Shown here in pieces: positions 17,564 through 26,113 of a DNA stretch of 64,000 nucleotides. Within the stretch, counting starts at the first letter, position 1; every line of letters begins with the position of its first letter. A program made the translations under genes and the position numbers. Under the pieces are notes generated by a model, which saw nothing but the letters and a program-made list of their open reading frames with translations, was not told the origin of the DNA and made no database searches. Location of the stretch: NCBI GenBank assembly GCA_023264015.1, contig JALQTJ010000001.1, positions 103,832-167,831 of the forward strand. Direction: 5' to 3'. This stretch comes from Flavobacteriaceae bacterium (lineage in GTDB: Bacteria > Bacteroidota > Bacteroidia > Flavobacteriales > Flavobacteriaceae).

Positions 17564-18949
17564 TTATTTAGTTTTTACGATTTGAGCCATCAACTCGGCC
17601 TCTGAAACCAACTTCTCTCCCACAAAAGCCGTAGCTTTCATATGACAGATACCTCGGCGAATTGGGGTGACTAGTTCACAATTAAAGATGAGGGTATCGC
17701 CTGGGTTTACTTGGTGTTTAAATCTCACGTTATCCATCTTCATGAAAAACGTTAGATAATTTTCAGGGTCTGGAACAGTACTTAATACCAGAATACCTCC
17801 TGTTTGCGCCATAGCCTCCACCTGTAAGACACCGGGCATAACAGGAGCTCCCGGAAAGTGACCCACAAAGAACGATTCATTCATGGTTACGTTTTTCAAC
17901 CCTACCACATGAGAATCGCTAAGCTCAAGAATCTTATCTATTAGCAGAAATGGCGGACGATGCGGTAAGATCTCCATTATTTTCACCGTATCCATTAAAG
18001 GCTCGGCGTTTACATCAACCTTCGGTCTACCAGTACGGCGCTCTTCTTTAATTTTTTTGTGGAGGAGTTTAGCAAATTCTGTATTTACAAAATGACCCGG
18101 CTTACACGCAATAATCCTCCCCTTGAATTTGGTTCCTACTAAAGTTAAGTCTCCAATAACATCTAATAATTTATGACGGGCTGCTTCGTTCGAATGTTTT
18201 AACTCTAGGTTATTCAATATCCCGTTCGGAGTGACCTCAATATCGTCACGTCCAAAGGCCTTTTTTAGCTTTTCTAGTGTAGCGGCTGAGAGCTCCTTGT
18301 CTACGTATACAATGGCATTATTCAGGTCTCCACCCTTGATTAATCCTTCATCTAAAAGGGTCTCTATATCATGTAAGAAACTGAAGGTACGAGCATCAGC
18401 AATTTCTGTAGCAAACTCATTCAGTGAATTCATGCTTGCATTCTGCGTGCCTAAAACATTTGTTCCAAAATCAACAAGTACAGATAACTCGTAGGTGTCA
18501 GAGGGTAAAACAATAACCTCGCTACCTGTCTTTTCATCTTTAAAATGTATCGGGTCTATCACCTCATAGACGTCGCGCTCTTCTTCTTGCTCAACGCTAC
18601 CTCCTTTTTGAAGTGCTTCTACAAATGCAATGGCTGATCCATCCATTATCGGAGGTTCACTCGCATCTAACTCAATAATGGCGTTATCGTAATCTAGACC
18701 TGTAAGTGCAGCTAAAACGTGTTCAGAGGTATGAATTTCAACACCATCTTTATCCAAAACTGTACTGCGTTGGGTGCGCGTCACATACTTAGATAAAGCC
18801 GGAACCTCTGGAGTTCCAGGAAGATCTACGCGTCTAAAAACAAATCCAGTATTTGGTTCTGCAGGACAAAAGGTAACCGTTACCTTTTTCCCTGTATGTA
18901 ACCCAATTCCTGACAGAGAAACGGGTTGTGCTAGCGTTTTCTGATTCAC
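17564..18949 (-). CDS. lpxC/fabZ: Bifunctional LpxC deacetylase / FabZ dehydratase
   Basis: A 461-residue fusion. Residues 1 to about 305 are LpxC, the zinc deacetylase that commits to lipid A; ligands H77 (SEHVLA), H259 and D263 (HKLLD) and catalytic H286 are visible. Residues from about 318 are FabZ, the 3-hydroxyacyl-ACP dehydratase, with H364 and E378 in GHFPGAPVMPGVLQVEA. The fusion places the two enzymes that compete for 3-hydroxyacyl-ACP use on one chain and is the known arrangement in Bacteroidota. It overlaps lpxD by four bases. Confidence 0.97.
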   Translation of the reverse strand: MNQKTLAQPVSLSGIGLHTGKKVTVTFCPAEPNTGFVFRRVDLPGTPEVPALSKYVTRTQRSTVLDKDGVEIHTSEHVLAALTGLDYDNAIIELDASEPPIMDGSAIAFVEALQKGGSVEQEEERDVYEVIDPIHFKDEKTGSEVIVLPSDTYELSVLVDFGTNVLGTQNASMNSLNEFATEIADARTFSFLHDIETLLDEGLIKGGDLNNAIVYVDKELSAATLEKLKKAFGRDDIEVTPNGILNNLELKHSNEAARHKLLDVIGDLTLVGTKFKGRIIACKPGHFVNTEFAKLLHKKIKEERRTGRPKVDVNAEPLMDTVKIMEILPHRPPFLLIDKILELSDSHVVGLKNVTMNESFFVGHFPGAPVMPGVLQVEAMAQTGGILVLSTVPDPENYLTFFMKMDNVRFKHQVNPGDTLIFNCELVTPIRRGICHMKATAFVGEKLVSEAELMAQIVKTK

Positions 18950-19980
18950 GAGTTTTGTGTTTTGAGTTGTTGCTCTAATTCCTTTATTCGTTGCTCTAAT
19001 TTGGCAAGATTCTTAAACAGTACGTAAGACTTATTGTAATTCGTATAATCGATTGCGGGAGTGCCCTGTAACTTTTCATTATCCTTAACATTTCGAGCAA
19101 TTCCTGTCTGTGCTTGAACCTTCACGTCATTTCCTATTGAAAGATGCCCAACAATACCCACTTGACCTCCTATTAAGGCACGTTTTCCTATTTTGGTAGA
19201 TCCTGCAATACCTGATTGAGCTGCGATAGCCGAATGGGCCCCAACGGTAACATTATGGGCTAAGTGTATCTGATTGTCAAGTTTGACACCCTCTTCAATT
19301 ACAGTACTGCCAAAGGTTGCTCTATCTATGGTGCAGCACGCTCCAATCTCGACATGGTCTTTCACAACCACATTGCCTAATTGTGGAATCTTAGAATAAA
19401 CCCCTTCAGCATCTGGAGCAAACCCGAAACCATCTGATCCTAAAACAGCGTTTGCATGTACAATCACATGTTGACCAATTTGAGTGCCGTGATAAAGCTT
19501 AGCACCTGTAAACAAAACACTATGGCGACCTATCTTAACACCTTCTCCCACAAATACTTGAGGATGAATCTCTACGCCTTCTTCAATCACCGCTCCTTTT
19601 GAGATGACAGCGCCTTCTCCGATGTAACAACTTGGATCTACTTGAGCGCCTTCATGTATACATGCAGACGAACTAATCCCTTCATAGGTAGGTCGTACCA
19701 TCTTTTCATACATTCGAAGCAATGCAGTAAAACTCGCATAAGGGTTTTTGACTTTAAGCAAAACAGCTTTAACAGGATGTTTGAGCTCTAAACCCTCATC
19801 TACAATAACAGCCGAAGCCTCGGTGGTGTATAGGTAATTTTCGTATTTCGGATTCGCCAAAAAAGACAAGCCTTTTGGGTTCCCTTGTTCAATAGCTGAA
19901 AAGTGGTCGATTTCAACAGAAGGGTCTCCAACTACCTTTGCCTCAATCCATTCTGCAATTTGTTCAACCTTGAAAATCAT
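18946..19980 (-). CDS. lpxD: UDP-3-O-acylglucosamine N-acyltransferase LpxD
   Basis: Adds the second acyl chain, on nitrogen, in lipid A synthesis. The N-terminal uridine-binding domain (about 1-100) is followed by a left-handed beta helix of hexapeptide repeats (about 105-300) and a C-terminal coiled coil (KNLAKLEQRIKELEQQLK). The catalytic histidine is H242 in HLAHNVTVG. I chose the start MIFKVEQIAEW at 19980, giving 344 residues. A start at 19989 would fall inside a perfect -7 box at 19987-19994 and so could not be transcribed from it. First gene of the lpxD-lpxC/fabZ-lpxA-efp run. Confidence 0.95.
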   Translation of the reverse strand: MIFKVEQIAEWIEAKVVGDPSVEIDHFSAIEQGNPKGLSFLANPKYENYLYTTEASAVIVDEGLELKHPVKAVLLKVKNPYASFTALLRMYEKMVRPTYEGISSSACIHEGAQVDPSCYIGEGAVISKGAVIEEGVEIHPQVFVGEGVKIGRHSVLFTGAKLYHGTQIGQHVIVHANAVLGSDGFGFAPDAEGVYSKIPQLGNVVVKDHVEIGACCTIDRATFGSTVIEEGVKLDNQIHLAHNVTVGAHSAIAAQSGIAGSTKIGKRALIGGQVGIVGHLSIGNDVKVQAQTGIARNVKDNEKLQGTPAIDYTNYNKSYVLFKNLAKLEQRIKELEQQLKTQNS

Positions 19981-19986
19981 AGAGCG

Positions 19987-19994
19987 CAAAGTTA
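19987..19994 (-). promoter_or_regulatory. -7 promoter box for the lpx operon
   Basis: TAACTTTG on the minus strand matches TAnnTTTG exactly. Only six bases separate its end from the chosen lpxD ATG, so the leader should be very short or absent. The box lies in the 28-base gap after the HD hydrolase gene. Confidence 0.5.
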
Positions 19995-20008
19995 AACAAT
20001 TCTAAGGT

Positions 20009-21265
20009 TTAGAGCGTCGGAGAACACAGGTAGTTTTTGCGGTGTATCGCAGAGAATGCCTGAGTTCCCAAATACTTACTTGCCCTCATGAAATCTTGAA
20101 CAGACTGATCTCGAAATAAGATGCGAATAGGCTCCTTGGTTTCGTCATAAGCCCTGTTCCACAAAGAACCTGTATACACCAAGTAAGAGGATTGATGCTC
20201 ATCTAACCCATAACGCTCACTCACCTTACTTAGCGTTTGTTTAAGGAGTTCCTCAGAAACTGGTTCTTCACTAAATCGCACATCGAGTAATGTTCTGTCT
20301 AAAATAGAAGAACTTAAAAACGACAAAACAAAATCTTTTGACTGTCTCCAGCGCTTTAGAGCACTGATCACATCATAATCATCTAAAATGGCAAATCCAT
20401 TAATGTCAATACCCTCAATGTTAATTTGCCCAGTGGTTAGTGCTGAATTTAAAAATCCATCAAGCGGTGACGCTATGGCGTGTTCGTCATTAAGAAGTAA
20501 CAATTCTCTTGCACGCTCAATTGCCTTTGACAGCATGAGTTCTGCAACGATACTTGTTTTGTGTAGGTAGACTTGCCAATACATAAAACGCCTGGCCATC
20601 AAAAATTTTTCGACAGAGTAGATTCCTTTTTCTTCAATAACCAACTGGTCGTCTACAACGAAAAAAGTATTGATTAAACGTTCTGAATTGATATTTCCTT
20701 CAGTCACCCCGGCATAAAAGCTATCGCGCTTTAAATAATCCAAACGATCTACATCCAATTGACTTGAAACAAGTTGATTTAAAAACGCTCGGGGATATTC
20801 TCCTTTAAAAATGGCTATAGCGGTATTTAAAGCTCCGTTAAACTCCTTATTGAGTTCGTGCATAAACGCGAGGGTTAACACCTCATGATGCGCATGAATC
20901 AGCTTGTATTCGAGTGCATGAGAAAAAGGGCCATGCCCGATATCATGCAGCAATATGGCAATCAATAAGCCTTCTTCTTCTTGATCGCTTATCGATACAC
21001 CTTTAGCCCTAAGAGTGCGAATAGCCTTGTCCATAAGATGCATGGCGCCTAGGGCGTGATGAAATCTAGTGTGATGGGTGCCTGGATATACGAGATAAGA
21101 CAAGCCCATTTGAGAAATCCGTCTTAACCTCTGAAAATAGGGATGACTTATAATATCAAAGATGAGAGGGCTTGAAATACGAACAGCATTGTAAACGGGA
21201 TCGTTTATAACCTTTAACTTTTTAGGCGCACTCACTATCTTTAAATTTGGATGGTAAAGATCCAT
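20009..21265 (-). CDS. HD-domain phosphohydrolase
   Basis: A 418-residue metal-dependent phosphohydrolase of the HD superfamily, related to dGTPase and SAMHD1-like enzymes. The metal-site motifs are HTRFHH (65-70), HDIGHGPFSH (107-116) and a later VDRLDYLKRD. The N-terminal KKLKVINDPVYNAV segment is typical of this subfamily. Substrate is not determined; nucleotide triphosphates or ppGpp-like compounds are possible from family knowledge. Its start is only five bases from the divergent tsaE start, so each gene's promoter must lie inside or at the edge of the other's coding sequence. Confidence 0.85.
   Translation of the reverse strand: MDLYHPNLKIVSAPKKLKVINDPVYNAVRISSPLIFDIISHPYFQRLRRISQMGLSYLVYPGTHHTRFHHALGAMHLMDKAIRTLRAKGVSISDQEEEGLLIAILLHDIGHGPFSHALEYKLIHAHHEVLTLAFMHELNKEFNGALNTAIAIFKGEYPRAFLNQLVSSQLDVDRLDYLKRDSFYAGVTEGNINSERLINTFFVVDDQLVIEEKGIYSVEKFLMARRFMYWQVYLHKTSIVAELMLSKAIERARELLLLNDEHAIASPLDGFLNSALTTGQINIEGIDINGFAILDDYDVISALKRWRQSKDFVLSFLSSSILDRTLLDVRFSEEPVSEELLKQTLSKVSERYGLDEHQSSYLVYTGSLWNRAYDETKEPIRILFRDQSVQDFMRASKYLGTQAFSAIHRKNYLCSPTL
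21242..21249 (+). promoter_or_regulatory. -7 promoter box for tsaE
   Basis: TAAATTTG is an exact TAnnTTTG match, located inside the first codons of the divergent HD gene and 21 bases before the tsaE ATG. A weak TTTA lies 18 bases upstream as a possible -33 element. Confidence 0.4.
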
Positions 21266-21270
21266 AGAAT

Positions 21271-21711
21271 ATGTCAGAAACCAAATCGGACTCAGAATAT
21301 ACCTCCCTTGTATTCACTTTAGACTCTATCGATGCAGTTGCAGAAGCGATTGTCGAGCAAATGAAACATAAGGTGTTTACCATTGTGGGTCAAATGGGTG
21401 CCGGAAAAACAACTTTAATCAAGGCTATAGCCAAAAAGCTGGGAGGTAGAGACGAAGTTTCTAGCCCTACCTTTTCAATCGTAAATACCTATTTAACGCA
21501 TTCTAAACATCCTATTTTTCATTTTGATTTGTATCGCGTTCGTTCAATTGAGGAATTATTTGAACTCGGATTTGAAGCATATTTTGAAGAGAATGGGTTT
21601 ATCTTTATCGAGTGGCCTGAACATTTATTTGACTTTAAACTTCCTGAACACCATAGTTTAGAACTTGAAGTTATTTCAGACGACAAAAGAAAATTACGTC
21701 TAAAAGGATAG
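21271..21711 (+). CDS. tsaE: tRNA t6A synthesis ATPase TsaE
   Basis: A 146-residue P-loop ATPase that works with TsaB, TsaC and TsaD to make threonylcarbamoyladenosine at position 37 of tRNAs reading ANN codons. Visible motifs are Walker A GQMGAGKT (40-47), SSPTFSIVNTY (64-74), HFDLYRV (84-90) and FIEWPE (112-117), all TsaE signatures. The other tsa genes are not in the window. It is followed by the alanine dehydrogenase gene with a 19-base gap and may be cotranscribed. Confidence 0.95.
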   Translation: MSETKSDSEYTSLVFTLDSIDAVAEAIVEQMKHKVFTIVGQMGAGKTTLIKAIAKKLGGRDEVSSPTFSIVNTYLTHSKHPIFHFDLYRVRSIEELFELGFEAYFEENGFIFIEWPEHLFDFKLPEHHSLELEVISDDKRKLRLKG

Positions 21712-21730
21712 CGTCACGAAGTTGATAAGA

Positions 21731-22924
21731 ATGAGTAAATCTCCATTTTCTAGGCAAGAGTTGCTTCCTCAAGAAGAGAGGCTGGCAATTGTAGATTCTT
21801 CTTCTACCCTGAATATTTCGTTTGCGAAGTCTTCATCATTACAAGAGAGAAGGGCCCCTATCTCACCAGATGGTGTAGCAGTACTTACTTCACACCTACA
21901 TCAGGTCACCGTAGAATCTGGAATCGGTATAGCTGCGGGTTATTCAGACAGAAGCTACTCTGAAGCTGGTGCAAAAATCACCTCTGACCTTTCAGAACTC
22001 TATCAATCTCAGATTATTGTTAAAGTCGACCCCCCTTCACTCGATGAAATCAAGTTCATACAAAAGGGGGCGACATTAATCTCTGCGCTACAGATCAAAA
22101 CGAGAGAAAGGCGTTTTTTTGAAGCCCTTTTTAAAAAGCAAATCGTTGCTATTGCCTTGGAATTTATTCAAGGAAGTCAAGGCAGTTATCCGTTCGTAGA
22201 AAGCTTAGGCGAAATTTCAGGGATTAGCTCTGTGCTCACTGCCGGTGAATTGTTGGCGTCATCTGTACATTCAAAAGGGATGCTATTCGGAAACATCAGT
22301 GGGGTCAAACCCTTAAAAACCGTTGTAGTGGGTGCCTCTGCACCAGGATTAGTAGCCGCTCGAACCGCCCATGCATTAGGTAGTTCTGTTGAGCTCTTCG
22401 ATCTTGATATCTCTAAACTGCGCAAAGCAAAGCTTGAAATCTCTCCTCAACTCTCAACTCAATTGATCGCCGATGCGGCACTTTTTGAATCTTTAAAAAG
22501 CGCCGACGTTGTTATTGGCGCTCTTTTTGGAGAACGCCGAGCGCCTGTGGTGATTCGAAGTGCAATGGTTGATCAGATGCAAGAAGGATCTGTGATTATA
22601 GATATTTCGATTGACAGTGGAGGTTGCGTAGAAACCTCTGAACTCACCACTCACGACAACCCTACCTCAGTATACAATGGGGTAATTCACTATGGAGTAC
22701 CTAATATTCCCTCTAGATATCCTAAAAGTTCAACAGATGCATTAAACGCCCTTCTAACTCCGTTTGTTATGAAATTGGCAAATGGAGGATCTATTGAAGA
22801 GGCGGTAAGCAAAGAACCCTATCTGGCTTCAGGAGTTTATAGCTATAAAGGCAAAGCAACGAACCTAAGCCTTACAGATTGGTTTGGTTTTGAATACCAC
22901 GACCTTAAACTCTATTTAATTTGA
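21731..22924 (+). CDS. ald: Alanine dehydrogenase
   Basis: A 397-residue NAD-dependent enzyme of the alanine dehydrogenase / pyridine nucleotide transhydrogenase alpha family, converting alanine to pyruvate and ammonia. The N-terminal domain has ERRAPISPDGV (about 37-47) and AAGYSDRSYSEAGAKI. The Rossmann domain has VVVGASAPGLVAARTAHALG, and a later SVIIDISIDSGGCVETS matches the family active-site stretch. It is of the divergent Bacteroidota type. A TTG three codons upstream (21722) is also possible, but the ATG at 21731 is preferred. The stop codon overlaps the next gene's TTG start. Confidence 0.88.
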   Translation: MSKSPFSRQELLPQEERLAIVDSSSTLNISFAKSSSLQERRAPISPDGVAVLTSHLHQVTVESGIGIAAGYSDRSYSEAGAKITSDLSELYQSQIIVKVDPPSLDEIKFIQKGATLISALQIKTRERRFFEALFKKQIVAIALEFIQGSQGSYPFVESLGEISGISSVLTAGELLASSVHSKGMLFGNISGVKPLKTVVVGASAPGLVAARTAHALGSSVELFDLDISKLRKAKLEISPQLSTQLIADAALFESLKSADVVIGALFGERRAPVVIRSAMVDQMQEGSVIIDISIDSGGCVETSELTTHDNPTSVYNGVIHYGVPNIPSRYPKSSTDALNALLTPFVMKLANGGSIEEAVSKEPYLASGVYSYKGKATNLSLTDWFGFEYHDLKLYLI

Positions 22925-23265
22925 AACGAACTCTTTCTACCTTCCTAAAGCGTCTTTTATACTTTTCAATAGGACTGTCGCTTGGTATCGTTTTTTTAAA
23001 TTTTATCATTGATAAAAAAACAAATGGGCAAGGAATGGACTTTTGTTACTTGCCGAATTGTAGAGTGCTTAAAGAACTCAGAAACACACCCTTAAGACCT
23101 ATTCAAGATTCTGCAGTAATCGCGCCTGTTCTTTTAAATGGTAAAGTGGTGTTCTCAGAGAGTGATCCTCGAAGAAAGCCTTGCAAGCAATATGTGGTTA
23201 CTTATCAAGGTGAGCGCTATATTTTTGAGCGTTGCGACACGTATCTCACTTACCACAAGCCTTAA
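22921..23265 (+). CDS. Small membrane-anchored DUF4258-like protein
   Basis: A 114-residue protein with one N-terminal hydrophobic segment (about 12-29: LLYFSIGLSLGIVFLNFI) and an outside-facing domain with four Cys residues (NCR, PCKQY, RCD among them). Flavobacterial genes of this size and pattern lie beside alanine dehydrogenase, and I recall them being assigned to DUF4258; the role is unknown. It starts with TTG, overlapping the ald stop as TTGA; the first in-frame ATG would remove the membrane anchor. Its end overlaps the convergent proline dehydrogenase gene by four bases. Confidence 0.75.
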   Translation: MKRTLSTFLKRLLYFSIGLSLGIVFLNFIIDKKTNGQGMDFCYLPNCRVLKELRNTPLRPIQDSAVIAPVLLNGKVVFSESDPRRKPCKQYVVTYQGERYIFERCDTYLTYHKP

Positions 23266-24425
23266 GAACTTCTTCTTTTCTGTTCAGCTCTCAAAAGCTT
23301 TAACTCACGCCCCGTCTGACCTGCAATCGAGGTGTTTTCTTCCGCTCTACGCACTAAATAAGGCAACACTTCTTTTACTGGACCATAAGGAATCAATTTT
23401 GCAACTCTCGCTCCAACATGAGACAAATTGTAGGTGATTTGATCGCTCATTCCCTGAAGCTGTCCAAACCAGACATTGGGGTGATTCACAGTGCCGTAGG
23501 TTTTCAAGGCTAATTGTGCCGCTTTTTCAGTACTCTTTTCGTTGTGGGTTCCCAGAAAGACAGAAACGCGTTCAGGATATTCAAAAGCTAAAGTTACTCC
23601 TTTGTCGAATAGTTCGTCAGTAGCGTCTTTTGAGATACACACGGCAGAAGGAATACCCATTTTTTTAGCATATGCTCTTTCCTTTTCCATATAGGCGCCA
23701 CGAACGAACTTTACTCCTAACTTAAAGTCCCTAGACTTTGCGCGTTCAATCCATGCTTCTAATCGCTCGTAACTGTCTGCTAAATACATTTGAAGCGTGT
23801 TGTAGATGATCACTTCTTCTTGGTTAAAACGCTCCATGAGTGCTAAGGCCAATTCATCAGCAGATGCTTGCATCCAACTCTCTTCGCCATCAATCATGAT
23901 ACGCTGTTTCAATGTTTTAGCCGTTTCGCCAATAGAGAAATAACGCTCTTTAATACGATCAAATTCAGGCGATTCTGCAGTAGGATCTTTTGAAAGCAGT
24001 TCAAAGGTCGCTAAACGACCAATCGATGTAGGTTTAAAAACCGCAAACGCCACGCCCTCATTGGATGCGGCATTTTTAATCTCTTCTTGAATCAAGAGGG
24101 TGTTTTGATCAAACTGTTCCTCTGAATCTTGCCCTTCAACAGAATGATCCAATATGGCATGAACCCCTGACTCATTAAGCTTTTCAACTAAAGAAGCGCA
24201 ATGGTCTAAAGAAATTCCTCCGCAAAAATGCTTAAATACAGTCGCTTTAATAATCCACTCAACGGGTAGTTTTAAAGCTAAAGCCCATTGCAGTAGCTTA
24301 TTCGAGAAATTTACCAGTTGTCTATTTTTAAGGATTTCAAAAAGCAATCGCGCACGGGTGAGTTCCGTATTTGATTTCGAAGCAAAAGCTATTTCAGTAT
24401 TTTGAAAATCGACGATCTTATCCAT
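23262..24425 (-). CDS. Proline dehydrogenase
   Basis: A 387-residue FAD enzyme that oxidises proline to pyrroline-5-carboxylate, feeding electrons to quinone. The stand-alone PRODH form is seen; the P5C dehydrogenase part of PutA is absent and not nearby. Family motifs include KLGVKFVRGAYMEKER (a substrate and FAD region), FLGTHNEKS and the C-terminal GPVKEVLPYLVRRAEENTS containing the Arg pair that binds the proline carboxylate. The start MDKIVDFQNTEIAFA at 24425 is preferred to an ATG eight codons upstream, which would overlap a perfect -7 box at 24447-24454. Confidence 0.93.
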   Translation of the reverse strand: MDKIVDFQNTEIAFASKSNTELTRARLLFEILKNRQLVNFSNKLLQWALALKLPVEWIIKATVFKHFCGGISLDHCASLVEKLNESGVHAILDHSVEGQDSEEQFDQNTLLIQEEIKNAASNEGVAFAVFKPTSIGRLATFELLSKDPTAESPEFDRIKERYFSIGETAKTLKQRIMIDGEESWMQASADELALALMERFNQEEVIIYNTLQMYLADSYERLEAWIERAKSRDFKLGVKFVRGAYMEKERAYAKKMGIPSAVCISKDATDELFDKGVTLAFEYPERVSVFLGTHNEKSTEKAAQLALKTYGTVNHPNVWFGQLQGMSDQITYNLSHVGARVAKLIPYGPVKEVLPYLVRRAEENTSIAGQTGRELKLLRAEQKRRSS

Positions 24426-24446
24426 TCTCAATCTGCAATTTTTGGG

Positions 24447-24454
24447 CAAATATA
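24447..24454 (-). promoter_or_regulatory. -7 promoter box for proline dehydrogenase
   Basis: TATATTTG on the minus strand matches TAnnTTTG exactly, 21 bases before the preferred start. It lies in the divergent gap with aroB. Confidence 0.5.
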
Positions 24455-24487
24455 CCCTAATTGGGTCTTGGAATAATGCAGAGAATG

Positions 24488-24495
24488 TATCTTTA
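24488..24495 (+). promoter_or_regulatory. Possible -7 box for aroB
   Basis: TATCTTTA differs from TAnnTTTG only in the last base, with a TTG 17 bases upstream as a possible -33 element. It ends four bases before the aroB ATG, which would make the message nearly leaderless. Confidence 0.35.
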
Positions 24496-24499
24496 AATC

Positions 24500-25546
24500 A
24501 TGATTCAGCCACCAGAACTATATTTTAATGCAGCAGCACAGTCGTATCTGAACAATTTAAATGAGCAGCTACGTTTTTCTAAGCTTTTTGTTTTGACAGA
24601 TACTAATACTTCAACTCATTGCTTGCCTGCATTTAAAGAACAACTCGGACATTCAGATTTCACTGAAATCACTTGTGAAGCGGGCGAATTAAATAAAAAC
24701 ATTCAAACTTGCTCTAAAATTTGGAGCGTTCTCACAGCACATAAAGCAGATCGAAATGCTCTAATAGTTTTGCTAGGAGGAGGTGTACTCACTGATATGG
24801 GGGCATTCGCGGCAAGTTGTTATAAGAGAGGAATACGCTTTTTAAATATCCCCACTACATTACTTGCTATGGTAGATGCCTCTACCGGGTCAAAAACAGG
24901 GATTGATTTTGAAGGGCTTAAAAATCATATCGGCTTATTTTCTTCACCTGTAGCTACTTTAGTGGATCATCAGTATCTAAAAACGCTAGACCAGCGCAAT
25001 TTGAAGAGTGGGGTTGCTGAAATGTTTAAACACGGATTAATTTACAATCGAGAGCATTGGAAAAACCTATTAGAGCAACAATCAAAACCTGAAAGTCTCA
25101 TTGCGGATTCGGTGGCTATCAAAATTGAAATAGTCAATCAAGACCCAACTGAAAAAGGATTGCGTAAAATTTTGAATTTTGGACACACTTTAGGTCATGC
25201 CATAGAGACCCACTTTCTAGAAACATCGCAGCCACTTCTTCATGGTGAGGCAATTGCGTTAGGAATGATACTCGAAGCTTATTTATCGCATGCTTACGGT
25301 TCGTTAGCAAAAGAAGAGCTCACCGAGATCACAGCAACCTTGAGCTCCTTCTATGACTTACCTGAACTGACCGCTGCAGATCGCAAAGCGATTGTCCCTC
25401 TTCTTCAACACGACAAAAAAAACACGTCAAACGCCATTCAATTTGTAGGGTTAAAACAAATAGGTAAAGCACTTTATGATGTTCAGTATAGTTCAGAGGC
25501 TATCAATGATTCCTTTGACTATTACGAAGGAATTACATGTCGTTGA
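24500..25546 (+). CDS. aroB: 3-dehydroquinate synthase
   Basis: Carries out the second step of the shikimate pathway, converting DAHP to 3-dehydroquinate with NAD and a divalent metal. The 348-residue length is usual. Motifs visible are GGGVLTDMGAFAAS, NIPTTLLAMVDASTGSKTG, the metal-binding EMFKHG, NFGHTLGHAIE and HGEAIALGM. It stands alone between divergent proline dehydrogenase and the convergent Lrp-type regulator, whose 3' end it overlaps by 14 bases. Confidence 0.96.
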   Translation: MIQPPELYFNAAAQSYLNNLNEQLRFSKLFVLTDTNTSTHCLPAFKEQLGHSDFTEITCEAGELNKNIQTCSKIWSVLTAHKADRNALIVLLGGGVLTDMGAFAASCYKRGIRFLNIPTTLLAMVDASTGSKTGIDFEGLKNHIGLFSSPVATLVDHQYLKTLDQRNLKSGVAEMFKHGLIYNREHWKNLLEQQSKPESLIADSVAIKIEIVNQDPTEKGLRKILNFGHTLGHAIETHFLETSQPLLHGEAIALGMILEAYLSHAYGSLAKEELTEITATLSSFYDLPELTAADRKAIVPLLQHDKKNTSNAIQFVGLKQIGKALYDVQYSSEAINDSFDYYEGITCR

Positions 25547-26012
25547 AGATTCTGTGCATCAGCCTCTTCTTGTCATTAATCGACTCTTCCATTGATATCA
25601 TAGTCTCGGTGCGGCTTACACCATCAATATCATCGATCTTAAAGATGATATTTTTCGCATGAGTGGTATCTCTTGCCCTGATCTTACAAAAGATGTTGAA
25701 TTTACCAGTGGTGATGTGCGCCACAGTTACAAAGGGTATTTCTTCAAGACGTTCTAAGACAAATTTGGTTTGGTGCGTCTTTTCTAGATATATACCGATG
25801 TAGGCGATAAAAGAGTAGCCCAATTTCACATAGTCTAGCGTAAGAGAAGACCCTTGAATGAGCTCCGCATCCTCCATTTTTTTTACACGAACGTGAACTG
25901 TTCCAGCAGAGATGAGCAACTTTTTGGCAATATCGGTGTAAGGCACACGCGTGTTTTCAATAAGCATATCAAGAATCTGATGGTCTATTTCGTCAAGTTT
26001 AATCTTTGCCAT
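25533..26012 (-). CDS. Lrp/AsnC-family transcriptional regulator
   Basis: A 159-residue regulator with an N-terminal winged helix-turn-helix (about 5-60; LDEIDHQILDMLIENTRVPYTDIA, then KKLLISAGTVHVRVKKME) and a C-terminal RAM ligand-binding domain (about 70-150). Members bind DNA as octamers and sense amino acids. The target is not known; the alanine and proline catabolic genes within 4 kb would be reasonable candidates by function, but this is inference. The 101-base upstream gap contains a -7 box and several inverted repeats that could be an autoregulatory site. Confidence 0.92.
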   Translation of the reverse strand: MAKIKLDEIDHQILDMLIENTRVPYTDIAKKLLISAGTVHVRVKKMEDAELIQGSSLTLDYVKLGYSFIAYIGIYLEKTHQTKFVLERLEEIPFVTVAHITTGKFNIFCKIRARDTTHAKNIIFKIDDIDGVSRTETMISMEESINDKKRLMHRIFNDM

Positions 26013-26029
26013 AAAATGCGGTTATTTTA

Positions 26030-26100
26030 CGAATTATTGTGAATTATAGAATAATTTTCGATGAATGGCAAAAATAATTAAGAATTCTTCGAAAATCGAA
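26030..26100. promoter_or_regulatory. Promoter and palindromes upstream of the Lrp/AsnC gene
   Basis: The -7 box TATTTTTG (26076-26069, minus strand) matches TAnnTTTG. Around it lie the inverted repeat AATTATT-11-AATAATT just downstream, the perfect ten-base palindrome AAGAATTCTT (26080-26089) and TTCGA-AAA-TCGAA (26088-26100). Lrp-type proteins often repress themselves through such AT-rich repeats, so these are candidate operators. Confidence 0.4.
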
Positions 26101-26113
26101 AGAGTTGCCAACT

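Noticed and set aside
17564-18949. The LpxC-FabZ fusion as a novel gene fusion.
   Set aside because: It is intact and known to be the standard arrangement in Bacteroidota, so it was not counted as a finding.
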